From the NCBI RefSeq assembly GCF_002979775.1, contig NZ_PCPR01000001.1, positions 1 through 64,000 on the forward strand: a stretch of DNA of 64,000 bases, read 5' to 3'. Under the pieces are notes generated by a model. The model was not told the origin of the DNA and did no database searches. It worked only from the letters and a program-made list of their open reading frames with translations. A program made the position numbers and the translations under genes. The stretch comes from Arthrobacter sp. MYb23 (GTDB taxonomy: Bacteria; Actinomycetota; Actinomycetes; Actinomycetales; Micrococcaceae). Below are positions 36,645 through 45,199 of this stretch, piece by piece; the stretch's first letter is position 1; each line of letters begins with the position of its first letter.

Positions 36645-37796
36645 GTGCAGATTGATTTTGCGCCATCCAGGCAATCGACACTGGGTGTGGAATGGGAGTT
36701 GGCGCTCGTCAATGCACGCACAGGGGAATTGGTATCAGTCGCCAACGATGTCCTCAAAGGCGTCGCTGCGAACCACCCCGACCTCAACGAGGACGACGAA
36801 CACCCCCACATCAAGCGCGAGTTGCTCCTCAACACCGTGGAGCTCGTCACCGGTATTTGCGAGACTGTCAAAGACGCCAAAGACGATCTCAGCCGATCGC
36901 TGGCAGCAGTCCGTGAAGTCACCGACCCCATGGGCGTGGAGGTGTTCTGCGCAGGCAGCCACCCCTTCAGCCCTCCCCTGCTCCAGCCCGTCACCGACAA
37001 AGAGCGCTACGCCAAGCTGATCGAGCGGACCCAATGGTGGGGACGCCAGATGGTCATCTATGGCGTTCACGTCCACGTGGGCATCGACCGCAAGGAAAAG
37101 GTCCTCCCCGTCTTGGACGGCCTGGTCAACTACTTCCCCCATTTCCAGGCACTGTCCGCCTCCAGCCCCTACTGGGCAGGCGAGGAAACCGGCTACGCGT
37201 CCCAACGCGCGCTCATGTTCCAGCAATTGCCCACCGCGGGACTTCCCTTCCAGTTTGATTCGTGGGAAGCCTACGAGTCCTACGTCCAGGACATGTTCAC
37301 CACCGGTGTCATCGATGCCACGTCTGAGATCCGTTGGGATATCCGGCCCGTGTCCAACCTGGGCACCATCGAGATGCGGATCTGCGACGGCCTGGCCACC
37401 CTTGAAGAAGTAGGCGCCATCGCTGCACTGACCCAGTGCCTGGTGGACGAGTTCTCCTCCATCCTGGACGCCGGCGGCACCATCCCCACCATGCCGCCAT
37501 GGCATGTGCAGGAGAACAAGTGGCGCGCCGCCCGCTACGGCATGGAAGCCATCATCATCCTCGATGCCGAGGGCAACGAGCAGTTGGTCACCGAACACCT
37601 CGCGGAAACGGTTGCGCGGCTGGAGCCGGTGGCTGCCAAGCTGGGTTGTTCCGAAGAGTTGGCGGACGTCCTCAAGATCGTTGAACGAGGCGCCAGTTAC
37701 CAGCGGCAGCGCCGCGTCGCCGCCGAACACAACGGCGATCTGCAGGCAGTGGTCATGGACCTCGTTCAGCAGATGCGCAAAGGTCCCGACGCGTAG
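36645..37796 (+). CDS. GCS2-family carboxylate-amine ligase (YbdK type)
   Basis: 383 residues. STLGVEWELALVNARTGELV at the N-terminus, HPHIKRELLLNTVELVTGIC, YGVHVHVGIDRKEKVLPVLD, and ATSEIRWDIRPVSNLGTIEMR define the glutamate-cysteine ligase 2 family. YbdK in E. coli has weak gamma-glutamylcysteine activity; since this organism makes mycothiol rather than glutathione, another amine acceptor is likely. GTG start with GAGGGG upstream. A TAGACT box at 36571 suggests a leader of about 60 bases. Confidence 0.88.
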   Translation: MQIDFAPSRQSTLGVEWELALVNARTGELVSVANDVLKGVAANHPDLNEDDEHPHIKRELLLNTVELVTGICETVKDAKDDLSRSLAAVREVTDPMGVEVFCAGSHPFSPPLLQPVTDKERYAKLIERTQWWGRQMVIYGVHVHVGIDRKEKVLPVLDGLVNYFPHFQALSASSPYWAGEETGYASQRALMFQQLPTAGLPFQFDSWEAYESYVQDMFTTGVIDATSEIRWDIRPVSNLGTIEMRICDGLATLEEVGAIAALTQCLVDEFSSILDAGGTIPTMPPWHVQENKWRAARYGMEAIIILDAEGNEQLVTEHLAETVARLEPVAAKLGCSEELADVLKIVERGASYQRQRRVAAEHNGDLQAVVMDLVQQMRKGPDA

Positions 37797-37828
37797 TCCC
37801 GGCCGGTGCGCCTGCCTTGGTGGGAAGC

Positions 37829-38974
37829 CTAGGCAGGCACTGACACCGTGGTGACGGGCATGGAGGAATCCGGCGCGAAATTAACTCCGCTGGGGGCGAC
37901 GCCAGCCATGATCAGCTGGGCTCCCAGCGCTGCCACCATGGCGCCGTTGTCCGTGCAAAGGTCCAGCGGCGGTACATGCAGCGTGATTCCGGCCGAGGTA
38001 CAGCGCTGCCCGGTCAGCTCCCGGAGCCGCGAATTCGCTGCAACGCCACCACCCAGCAGGACATCGGTGATGCCGTGTTCCTTGCAGGCCAGGACCGCCT
38101 TGGAACTGATGACGTCCACCACGGCTTCCTGGAAAGCCGCGGCGATGTCGGCCACCGGCACTTCCTCGCCACGGGCCTCAAACTGTTCCACGCAACGGGC
38201 CACAGCGGTCTTCAGGCCGCTGAACGACCAGTCATAGCGGTGCGGGCCCTTGTCCTCGGCGGTCCCCATGTACTTGGGCTGGCTCAGGCCGCGCGGGAAC
38301 CGGATGGACTTGGGATTGCCTTGGCGCGCCAGTTTGTCGATGGCGGGCCCACCCGGGTAACCGAGGCCAAGGATGCGGGCAACTTTGTCGTACGCTTCAC
38401 CGGCGGCGTCATCAATGGTTGAGCCAAGCAGTTCAACGTCGTCCGTGATGCTCCTGATCCTCAGGATTTCAGTGTGCCCACCCGATACCAGGAGAGCCCC
38501 GAGGTTCTCGGGCAGCTTTCCGGCACCCAGGCCGGCGGCAGCACCGGCGTCGTGCTTTCCGTCAGTTCCCCGACGTCCATCCAGCAGGCCCACGCCCACG
38601 TGCGCCACCAAGTGGTTGATGGCATAGAGCGGTTTGCCGGTGGCCACAGCCAAAGCCTTGGCAGCACAGACGCCCACCATCAGCGCTCCGGCCAGACCGG
38701 GACCGGACGTCACGGCAATGGCATCGATGTCGTCCAAGGTCACGCCTGCCTCATGCAGCGACTCTTGAAGCGTCGGAACAAAAGCGTCCAGGTGCGCACG
38801 CGAAGCGATCTCCGGGATGACACCACCGAAGCGGACGTGCTCATCCATGGAAGAAGAGACGGTATTGGTCAGCAACGTAGTGCCCCGCACGATTCCAACG
38901 CCGGTCTCGTCGCAGGAGGACTCGATGCCAAGCACCAAGGGCTGCTTTGGCTGTTCCGGATACTGCCCGCTCAC
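37829..38974 (-). CDS. tsaD: tRNA N6-threonylcarbamoyladenosine transferase
   Basis: 381 residues. Kae1/Tsa[17 protein letters not shown] at the N-terminus, metal-binding HxxxH in [25 protein letters not shown] and [17 protein letters not shown]. It transfers the threonylcarbamoyl group to A37 of ANN-reading tRNAs with TsaB and TsaE. The GTG start overlaps the rimI stop by four bases. Last gene of the alr-tsaE-tsaB-rimI-tsaD operon. Confidence 0.97.
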   Translation of the reverse strand: MSGQYPEQPKQPLVLGIESSCDETGVGIVRGTTLLTNTVSSSMDEHVRFGGVIPEIASRAHLDAFVPTLQESLHEAGVTLDDIDAIAVTSGPGLAGALMVGVCAAKALAVATGKPLYAINHLVAHVGVGLLDGRRGTDGKHDAGAAAGLGAGKLPENLGALLVSGGHTEILRIRSITDDVELLGSTIDDAAGEAYDKVARILGLGYPGGPAIDKLARQGNPKSIRFPRGLSQPKYMGTAEDKGPHRYDWSFSGLKTAVARCVEQFEARGEEVPVADIAAAFQEAVVDVISSKAVLACKEHGITDVLLGGGVAANSRLRELTGQRCTSAGITLHVPPLDLCTDNGAMVAALGAQLIMAGVAPSGVNFAPDSSMPVTTVSVPA

Positions 38975-39474
38975 GCTGTGGCTCCTTCGTTGGACTGTGG
39001 TTTGTTCAGTTCAAGCCTCATGATCAGGGCGTCGGTGCCGTCCCGGTAATAGCGGGGACGGACGTGGATCTGTTCGAAGCCGAACCGAACGTACAGTTGC
39101 TGGGCACGGGGGTTGTCCGCCCGGACTTCAAGCAGGACGTCATCCGCACGGCGGCGCCGGGCTTCTTCAATCAGTTCCGTGAGGACAGCGGAGCCGATTC
39201 CTTTGCCTTCGAATTCAGGCACGACGGCGATTGTCTGGACGTCCGCAATCGGTTCGATGCACATCAATCCGGCGTAAGCCACGATCTCCCCGGAAACCTC
39301 CGCCACCACGTATCGCCGGGTCTCGGGCTGGGCCAACTCGTCGAAGAACATCTGCAGGGGCCAGGCGTCCACGGGGAACAAGCGACGCTCCAACACCTCA
39401 ACTGCCGGGATATCGGCCTCAGTCATGTCGCGCAGTGAAACACCGGCGAGTTCCAGCTTGGGTGACAGTTTCAC
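38971..39474 (-). CDS. rimI: Ribosomal protein S18-alanine N-acetyltransferase
   Basis: 167 residues. GNAT fold: [20 protein letters not shown], then [20 protein letters not shown] (acetyl-CoA loop) and [23 protein letters not shown] 39474 is chosen because GGGAAGGA lies five bases upstream and because the reading before it overlaps tsaB. The gene starts 13 bases after the tsaB stop and overlaps tsaD by four bases. Confidence 0.93.
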   Translation of the reverse strand: MKLSPKLELAGVSLRDMTEADIPAVEVLERRLFPVDAWPLQMFFDELAQPETRRYVVAEVSGEIVAYAGLMCIEPIADVQTIAVVPEFEGKGIGSAVLTELIEEARRRRADDVLLEVRADNPRAQQLYVRFGFEQIHVRPRYYRDGTDALIMRLELNKPQSNEGATA

Positions 39475-39487
39475 AGTGTCCTTCCCA

Positions 39488-40159
39488 TCAAAGAGCACGC
39501 TTCCTGGGCCCGGGCACCTGGGCATCGGATTCGCGAAGATACAGCGGAGTGGAGTCAAGCAACGCCTGCCCGGCCGTGAGCCTGGCCAAAGCGAACTGAC
39601 CCAGCGAGGCCGCGTCCGGTTGTGTCTGGGCAAAGTCCTCATCCGCAGTGAGGACATCAGCATATAAACCTGCACCCGCACCGAATACCGGCAACTCCGG
39701 AAGCTCGGAAGCGAAACCCACATGCGGGCCGTCTGCGAGCTCCGGAAGCTGGCCCTCAGCCAGCGAGTAACGGGCCCAGTAGACCTCTTTGCGTCGGGCA
39801 TCCGTGGCCACAAGGAATTCGGGGGTAGCGGCTGTTGACTCCGCTACTTCCAACGCGATGGCATCCAGGCTCATGAGCCCGTACAACGGCTTGTTCCACA
39901 CGAAAGCGAGGGTGCGGGCCGTCGCAATGCCGGAACGGAGTCCGGTGAACGGGCCAGGTCCAACTCCCGTGACGATCGCGTCGATGTCTTGGCCCGTGAC
40001 GCCGGCACCGGCCAAGAGCTTCTCGATCCCGGGAGCGAGGACTTCGGCGTGGCTGCGGGTGTCCTCGGTGGCGAAGGAATCAACAACGCCCTCCATGGCA
40101 TCATCCGAAATCAGGGCCGCACTGGCAACCGCTGACGTATCAATGGCCAGGATCAGCAT
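39488..40159 (-). CDS. tsaB: t6A-modification protein TsaB (YeaZ)
   Basis: 223 residues. LILAIDTSAVASAAL at the start, then HAEVLAPGIEKLL and VTGVGPGPFTGLRSGIATAR, the TsaB signature. It is an inactive TsaD homologue that scaffolds TsaD and TsaE. GGAGG six bases upstream supports this ATG, which shares a base with the tsaE stop (TGATG). Confidence 0.95.
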   Translation of the reverse strand: MLILAIDTSAVASAALISDDAMEGVVDSFATEDTRSHAEVLAPGIEKLLAGAGVTGQDIDAIVTGVGPGPFTGLRSGIATARTLAFVWNKPLYGLMSLDAIALEVAESTAATPEFLVATDARRKEVYWARYSLAEGQLPELADGPHVGFASELPELPVFGAGAGLYADVLTADEDFAQTQPDAASLGQFALARLTAGQALLDSTPLYLRESDAQVPGPRKRAL

Positions 40160-40734
40160 CAATTGCCTCCGTATTCGCTGGTCTCAAGGATGTTCGGCGC
40201 CTCGGTCCAACGGGGACCGAACCCACGGAACACGATGGTGCGGGGTTCGTCGTCGTCATCGGTATCGAAGTCCATGACCACCCCGCCTGTGGAGGTCTCC
40301 GGGTGTTCTCCACCCACTGCCCTGTGCAGGTCAATCTCCAGTCGGCTGTCAGAGAGGTGCTCCACCCGGTCCCGGCCCCACTCCACCACTGTTACCGCCG
40401 TGTCCATGGTGTTTTCAAGATCGATGTCATCGATTTCCGCTGCCGAGTCCAGTCGATAGGCGTCAACATGGACCAGGTCCGGACCGCCGGGCCTGGGGCC
40501 ATCGGGGAGATTGGGGTGGATCCGTACCAGAACAAACGTTGGCGAGATGATGCCTGCACGCACCCCCAGGCCCTCGCCAAGGCCTTGGGTGAATGTCGTC
40601 TTGCCCGCGCCCAGCTCACCGGTCAGGACCAGGAGATCCCCGGCCTCAAGCACCCCGCCCACAGCTGCTGCGAGCGCATGGGTCTGCTCCGCCGTCGTGA
40701 CCGTGAGCGTGCGTTCCCACTGGGCTTCGCTCAC
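40159..40734 (-). CDS. tsaE: t6A-modification ATPase TsaE (YjeE)
   Basis: 191 residues. P-loop LTGELGAGKTTFTQGLGEGL (about 38-57), SPTFVLV, VHVDAYRL and VVEWGRD are the TsaE motifs. The C-terminus has an acidic insert (MDFDTDDDDEPRT) not usual in E. coli TsaE. GTG start overlapping the alr stop by four bases. Confidence 0.95.
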   Translation of the reverse strand: MSEAQWERTLTVTTAEQTHALAAAVGGVLEAGDLLVLTGELGAGKTTFTQGLGEGLGVRAGIISPTFVLVRIHPNLPDGPRPGGPDLVHVDAYRLDSAAEIDDIDLENTMDTAVTVVEWGRDRVEHLSDSRLEIDLHRAVGGEHPETSTGGVVMDFDTDDDDEPRTIVFRGFGPRWTEAPNILETSEYGGN

Positions 40735-41984
40735 AGCGCTGCCGTTTCAGCTTGGCCGGCGACAGCCGCAGGCGCCTCCGGCATGGCAGGCCGTTCGTTG
40801 ACGTAGCTGCGCGGGACCCTGGGGCTGATGCGCGTCACGATTTCGTAGTTATTGGTTCCAGCTGCAGCCGCCCAATCATCGGCCGTAGGGCCGCCATCGG
40901 CACCGTTGCCGAACATGACAGCCTCGGCGCCTTTGAAGCCGGCCGCCTCTTCCGGGGACAGCGGGCCCAGATCAATGACCATCTGGTCCATCGCAATCCT
41001 GCCCACCACCGGGTAATTGATGCCATTCACCCGCACGGGACCCCCGGTGGCGATCCTTGGGACGCCGTCTGCGTAACCCAGCGGCACCAGGCCCAGCGTG
41101 CTTTCCGCGCTGGTCCGGTAATTGAGGCCGTAGGAGACGCCTTGGCCTTCGGGCACCTTCTTGCAGTTGGACAGGAGGGTCCGGACCGTCATGGCGGGAT
41201 GGAGGCCAAGTTCGGCAGAGGTAGCCCCCTCGAAGGGAGACAAACCGTAGATGCCCAGGCCCACACGGACGAGGTCGAAGTGAGAGTCCGGGCGGGACAA
41301 GGCTGCCGGTGTGTTGGCTATGTGCCGGACCTCGGTGTCTACGCCCGCGTCCTCGGCCATGGCAATGGCTTCGCGGAAGACGGCCAGTTGCTCGTCGGTT
41401 TCCGGGCGGTGCGGCTCGTCGGCAACGGCGAGGTGGGAGAAGATTCCCACCACCCTGAGGAGGCCTTGGTCCTGGTAGTCCACGGCCTGGCCCAACAATT
41501 GGTCCCAGTCGGCAATGGTGCAGCCATTCCGGCCCAGTCCCGTGTCCACCTTGAGATGCACCCGCGCGGGCCGTTCCTGTTCCCGTGCTGCGGCGACTAC
41601 CGCTTCCAGCTCCCAACCGGAAATGCCGACGTCGATGCCCGCGGCGACTGCCGCTTGGAAGTTACTTTCACGGGTGTGCAGCCAGGCAAGCAGTGGAGCA
41701 TCCACTCCGGCGGCGCGCAAGACGAGTGCCTCGGAGATGTGGGCAACGCCCAGCCAGGCCGCTCCGGCGTCGAGGGCTGCCCGGGCCACCTGTACGGCAC
41801 CGTGCCCATAAGCGTCCGCCTTCACCACGGCCATAACAGCGGCCGGGGAGGCGATGCCGACGAACTGACGAACGTTGTGCCGCACGGCGTCGAGGTCGAT
41901 CACGGCGGAGCGCTCCAGCACCGCTGACTTTGCTATGGAGGCCTTCGTCCCGATCCCGATATCTGCAGCTGCTTCGTAAGTCAC
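40731..41984 (-). CDS. alr: Alanine racemase
   Basis: 417 residues. Pyridoxal-phosphate lysine in AVVKADAYGHGAVQVARAAL (about 51-70), catalytic Tyr in GQGVSYGLNY, and GRIAMDQMVIDLG. Produces D-alanine for peptidoglycan. Head of the five-gene operon alr-tsaE-tsaB-rimI-tsaD. GTG start seven bases after TAGAAT (leaderless). A Pro/Ala-rich tail extends past the family's usual end. Confidence 0.96.
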   Translation of the reverse strand: MTYEAAADIGIGTKASIAKSAVLERSAVIDLDAVRHNVRQFVGIASPAAVMAVVKADAYGHGAVQVARAALDAGAAWLGVAHISEALVLRAAGVDAPLLAWLHTRESNFQAAVAAGIDVGISGWELEAVVAAAREQERPARVHLKVDTGLGRNGCTIADWDQLLGQAVDYQDQGLLRVVGIFSHLAVADEPHRPETDEQLAVFREAIAMAEDAGVDTEVRHIANTPAALSRPDSHFDLVRVGLGIYGLSPFEGATSAELGLHPAMTVRTLLSNCKKVPEGQGVSYGLNYRTSAESTLGLVPLGYADGVPRIATGGPVRVNGINYPVVGRIAMDQMVIDLGPLSPEEAAGFKGAEAVMFGNGADGGPTADDWAAAAGTNNYEIVTRISPRVPRSYVNERPAMPEAPAAVAGQAETAAL

Positions 41985-41991
41985 CCTAGAG

Positions 41992-41997
41992 ATTCTA
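41992..41997 (-). promoter_or_regulatory. -10 box TAGAAT of the alr-tsaEB-rimI-tsaD operon
   Basis: TAGAAT, seven-base spacer, GTG; no ribosome-binding site. Confidence 0.55.
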
Positions 41998-42041
41998 ATG
42001 CTGTCAGTGAACTCGGGTTAACTGCGGGGCTCCGTCAGGGG

Positions 42042-43136
42042 CTACTGGGCGTCAGACAAGTGCGCGATGGTGGCCCGGGCTCGTCGTTGCGCTTCCGCCG
42101 GGATGTCCTTCACGATCGGTTCCAGGAAGGCGAAGCGCCGCAACCACTGACTGGACTGACGCTCTTTCCGTGCGTTTGCCCGTTGCCACCAGTCAGCGAT
42201 GTCGCCCCACCCCGGCGCAGCCAGTGAGCCTCCCACTTCCTGAACCGCCAGGGAGGCGCAAAGGTTCGCGAACCGGAGCCGGTCCCCCAATCTCCACCCC
42301 GCCAGGCATCCCACAATGAACGCCGCCCCGAAACAGTCTCCGGCGCCCGTGGGATCGGAAGCTGATACGGGCAGGGACGGCACCCACTCCTCTTCCCCGG
42401 TTTCGGAGTCCACTGCCACCGCGCCTTGAGGGCCAAGAGTTACCACGGCCACGGGGACACGGTCAGCCAGCGAATACAAGGCCGCCCACGGGTCCGCTTT
42501 GCCGGTGAACGCCATCGCTTCGGGAGCATTGGGCAGGAAGGCATGGAAATTCGCCAGCTGGTCCAGCCGACGCTCGGACCACTCCCCGGTGGGGTCCCAG
42601 CCCACCACGCCAAAGAGCTTGGTGCCCGCATCCTTCGCTGCGAGCATCCACGGTTCCATCTCCTCGCCTAAATCGGCGACGGCGGCGAGCGCCCTGGGCG
42701 GCTTCCCGATCAGTTCCGAGGAACTGATCGGAGCCGGGTGGCCGTGCGTGACCATGGACCGGTCCTGGTTCACGCACATGGATACCGTCACGGGTGAGTG
42801 CCAGCCGGAAACCCTCTGGGAAAGCGAGAGGTCAACGTGCTCCTGGCTTTCCAGGATCTGCCAGTTGTAGTCGCCGTAGCCGTCGTCCCCGAAGGTTGCC
42901 GCGAGGTTGGTTCGCAAGCCGAGCCGCGCGGCAGCAATGGCTTGGTTGGCCACACCGCCGGGGCAACTGCCCATGCCTTCGCTCCACACCTCCGTACCGG
43001 GTTCGGGTGCGTGCGGAAGTCCGGTAAAGATGATGTCCTGGAAAACCGTTCCGGTCAGGAGAAGGTCGCACTGGTGGTCCCCGTCCGACCGCACGGCAGC
43101 CAGGGGGTCGAATCGTCGCTGGGGCATAGCGTCCAT
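42042..43136 (-). CDS. PfkB-family carbohydrate kinase
   Basis: 364 residues. CDLLLTGTVFQDIIFTGLPH at the start, GSCPGGVANQAIAAARLGLR (about 55-74, PfkB signature 1) and SASDPTGAGDCFGAAFIVGC (signature 2, catalytic Asp in GAGD). The substrate is unknown; a sugar or nucleoside. The start at 43136 follows TAGTCT at seven bases (leaderless). Divergent from the GH4 glycosidase gene with only 64 bases between, so the two are likely co-regulated. Confidence 0.88.
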   Translation of the reverse strand: MDAMPQRRFDPLAAVRSDGDHQCDLLLTGTVFQDIIFTGLPHAPEPGTEVWSEGMGSCPGGVANQAIAAARLGLRTNLAATFGDDGYGDYNWQILESQEHVDLSLSQRVSGWHSPVTVSMCVNQDRSMVTHGHPAPISSSELIGKPPRALAAVADLGEEMEPWMLAAKDAGTKLFGVVGWDPTGEWSERRLDQLANFHAFLPNAPEAMAFTGKADPWAALYSLADRVPVAVVTLGPQGAVAVDSETGEEEWVPSLPVSASDPTGAGDCFGAAFIVGCLAGWRLGDRLRFANLCASLAVQEVGGSLAAPGWGDIADWWQRANARKERQSSQWLRRFAFLEPIVKDIPAEAQRRARATIAHLSDAQ

Positions 43137-43143
43137 GCACGGC

Positions 43144-43149
43144 AGACTA
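43144..43149 (-). promoter_or_regulatory. -10 box TAGTCT of the PfkB kinase gene
   Basis: TAGTCT, seven-base spacer, ATG at 43136. Confidence 0.45.
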
Positions 43150-43165
43150 CGCTGCACGTAGTGGG

Positions 43166-43194
43166 CTGCATAGACTTGCGGGCCTGCATAGACT
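43166..43194 (+). promoter_or_regulatory. CTGCATAGACT direct repeat overlapping the GH4 gene promoter
   Basis: CTGCATAGACT occurs at 43166-43176 and 43184-43194. The TAGACT of the second copy is a leaderless -10 box six bases from the GH4 ATG. The repeat may be an operator shared by the divergent kinase and glycosidase genes. Confidence 0.5.
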
Positions 43195-43200
43195 CGGAGC

Positions 43201-44589
43201 ATGCGGCTCATGATCGCCGGTGGCGGCGGATTCCGGGTTCCCCTCGTGTACCGGGCGTTGTGCGAGGGCCCTTTCGCGGGTTTGGTAGACGAACTTGTTC
43301 TCTTTGACGTGGATGAATCACGGCTCACAGCCATTGAGGCGGTGCTCCGCGACATGCCCGTGGACGACGCTTCTTCGCCGGCCGTCGTGGTTTCCACTGA
43401 TCTTGGGCAGGCGCTCACCGGGACGGACATGGTGTTCTCGGCAATCCGTCCGGGCGGTACTGCGGGGAGGATCGCAGACGAACAGATTCCCTTGAAGCTG
43501 GGGTTGCTGGGCCAGGAGACTACCGGGGCCGGCGGCATCTCCTACGCGCTCCGCTCCATTCCACGGATGCTGGAACTCGCTGAGGCGATGCGTCGCCATT
43601 GCCCTGACGCGTGGCTCATCAACTTCACCAATCCGGCCGGCATGGTCACCGAGGCTTTGGTGCCGGTCTTGGGGAACCGGGTGATCGGCATCTGTGATTC
43701 CGCCGGGGGCTTGGTCCAGCGGGCTGCCCGGGCCGCGGGGGCACCCTTGAGAGAAGGAACGCTCGACGGCGTGGGCTACTACGGGCTGAACCACTTGGGC
43801 TGGCTTTACCGGTTGGCCCCGGAGGGGCGGGACCTCTTGCCGGCTCTGCTGTCCGATCACGCTGCTCTTGAGACCATGGAGGAAGGCCGCTTGTTCGGGC
43901 AGCACACCCTGCTTCAGCTCGGCTGCCTGCCCAACGAATATCTTTATTACTACTACCAAACCTCCCACGCCACCGAAGCCATCGGACAGCAACAGCAAAC
44001 CCGTGGAGCGTCCATTCACAGCCAGCAGCAATCGCTGTATCCCTCGCTTCTGCAGGCTTCGCATCCGTACCCGCTCTGGGATGCCGCCCGGCGCTCCCGT
44101 GAGGAAGGCTACCTGGCAGAGGCTCGGACCCACGGGGAGCAGCGGGACGAGTCCGATCTCGCAGGCGGCGGCTACGAACGTGTGGCGCTTTCGGTCATGC
44201 GTGCGCTCTCCGGCGGCGGCACGGCCCAATTGGTCCTCAATGTGCCCAACTCGCCCGTGTCACTTGCTGGGCCCGGCGCCGAGGTTGCCGTGCCCGGCCT
44301 GCCAGCGGACGCCGTCGTCGAGGTTCCTTGCGAGGTAACTCCCGACGGCGCGGTGCCGCTCGCACAGGACCGCCCGGACGGGCAGTTCCTTACACTCATG
44401 CGGCACGTCAAAGAGGTGGAGCGGCTAACCATCCGCGCTGTGGTTTCCGGAGAACGCGAGGCGGCCGTGCAAGCCTTTGCCGCTCACCCGCTGGTGGGTT
44501 CGCTCCCCCTGGGCCGGCAATTGCTGGAAGGGTACGAGGCCGCTTTTCCTGATTTAACCCGGTTGTGGCTTAAAGCTTCCGGTACATGA
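43201..44589 (+). CDS. Family 4 glycosidase (6-phospho-beta-glucosidase-like)
   Basis: 462 residues. NAD-binding RLMIAGGGGFRVPLVYRALC at the start, INFTNPAGMVTEALV (about 140-154), metal-binding Cys in IGICDSAGG and His in YYGLNHLGWLYRL. GH4 enzymes use NAD and a divalent metal in a redox-assisted hydrolysis of phosphorylated or plain glycosides. No PTS genes adjoin it, although an orphan EIIA lies 30 kb away, and the partner is a PfkB kinase. Exact sugar unknown. Confidence 0.85.
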   Translation: MRLMIAGGGGFRVPLVYRALCEGPFAGLVDELVLFDVDESRLTAIEAVLRDMPVDDASSPAVVVSTDLGQALTGTDMVFSAIRPGGTAGRIADEQIPLKLGLLGQETTGAGGISYALRSIPRMLELAEAMRRHCPDAWLINFTNPAGMVTEALVPVLGNRVIGICDSAGGLVQRAARAAGAPLREGTLDGVGYYGLNHLGWLYRLAPEGRDLLPALLSDHAALETMEEGRLFGQHTLLQLGCLPNEYLYYYYQTSHATEAIGQQQQTRGASIHSQQQSLYPSLLQASHPYPLWDAARRSREEGYLAEARTHGEQRDESDLAGGGYERVALSVMRALSGGGTAQLVLNVPNSPVSLAGPGAEVAVPGLPADAVVEVPCEVTPDGAVPLAQDRPDGQFLTLMRHVKEVERLTIRAVVSGEREAAVQAFAAHPLVGSLPLGRQLLEGYEAAFPDLTRLWLKASGT

Positions 44590-45079
44590 CATGCAGGCCC
44601 ACGTAGCCGATCTCCGGATGGTTAAAGGCTTCAGGAACAGTCGCCAGAATCTTGAAACCCATGGACTGCCACAACCACACAGCACGCACGTTGCTCTCCA
44701 CCACGGCGTTGTACTGCATGGAACGGAAACCTGCCGCCTTTGCTTCGCTCAGTGAGTAGGCGCAGAGTGCCCTGGCGATGCCTTGGCCCGAGTTGTTGGC
44801 CCCCACCATGTAACCGGCGTTGGCAACGTGGCTTCCACCGCCCGCTTGGTTGGCATGGAACTCCCCCGTACCCAGGATCTCGCCGGTGTCCTGACGCACC
44901 GCAACGAAGGTCTGGCCGGGTGCTTCCTTCATCCATTTGGTCCTGGCGGCTTGTTCGGTGGTGTCACGGTCCCACGTGAAGGTCTCGCCTTCGCGGATCA
45001 CCGGTTGCAGGATCGACCACATTCCAGGCCAGTCCTCAGGTGTTGCCGTACGGATGTCAAAGGATTGTTCTTGGCTCAC
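44570..45079 (-). CDS. GNAT-family N-acetyltransferase
   Basis: 169 residues. FDIRTATPEDWPGMWSILQP at the start, then GYMVGANNSGQGIARALCAY (acetyl-CoA loop) and NAVVESNVRAVWLWQSMGFK. Substrate unknown. The GTG chosen follows TAGCGT at seven bases; another GTG nine codons upstream is possible. The gene overlaps the 3' end of the convergent GH4 gene by 20 bases and is divergent from mshA. Confidence 0.85.
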   Translation of the reverse strand: MSQEQSFDIRTATPEDWPGMWSILQPVIREGETFTWDRDTTEQAARTKWMKEAPGQTFVAVRQDTGEILGTGEFHANQAGGGSHVANAGYMVGANNSGQGIARALCAYSLSEAKAAGFRSMQYNAVVESNVRAVWLWQSMGFKILATVPEAFNHPEIGYVGLHVMYRKL

Positions 45080-45086
45080 AGCGGCC

Positions 45087-45092
45087 ACGCTA
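45087..45092 (-). promoter_or_regulatory. -10 box TAGCGT of the GNAT gene
   Basis: TAGCGT, seven-base spacer, GTG at 45079. Confidence 0.4.
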
Positions 45093-45199
45093 GCAGTCTT
45101 GTCCACATAGCGGAGCTTGCCCAGCTGGGGAGTCAACGGCAGGAGTAATGTTTTCTGCAGCGCAAAGTTGATTTTGCTGTGATCGTGAGGAGGACCCGG

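Noticed and set aside
38971..39813. 280-residue version of RimI
   Set aside because: The extra N-terminal part lies over tsaB in another frame; a good ribosome-binding site marks the GTG at 39474.
42042..43538. 498-residue version of the PfkB kinase
   Set aside because: The extra 134 residues are antisense to the GH4 gene and Ser/Pro/Arg-rich; the leaderless start at 43136 fits the family.
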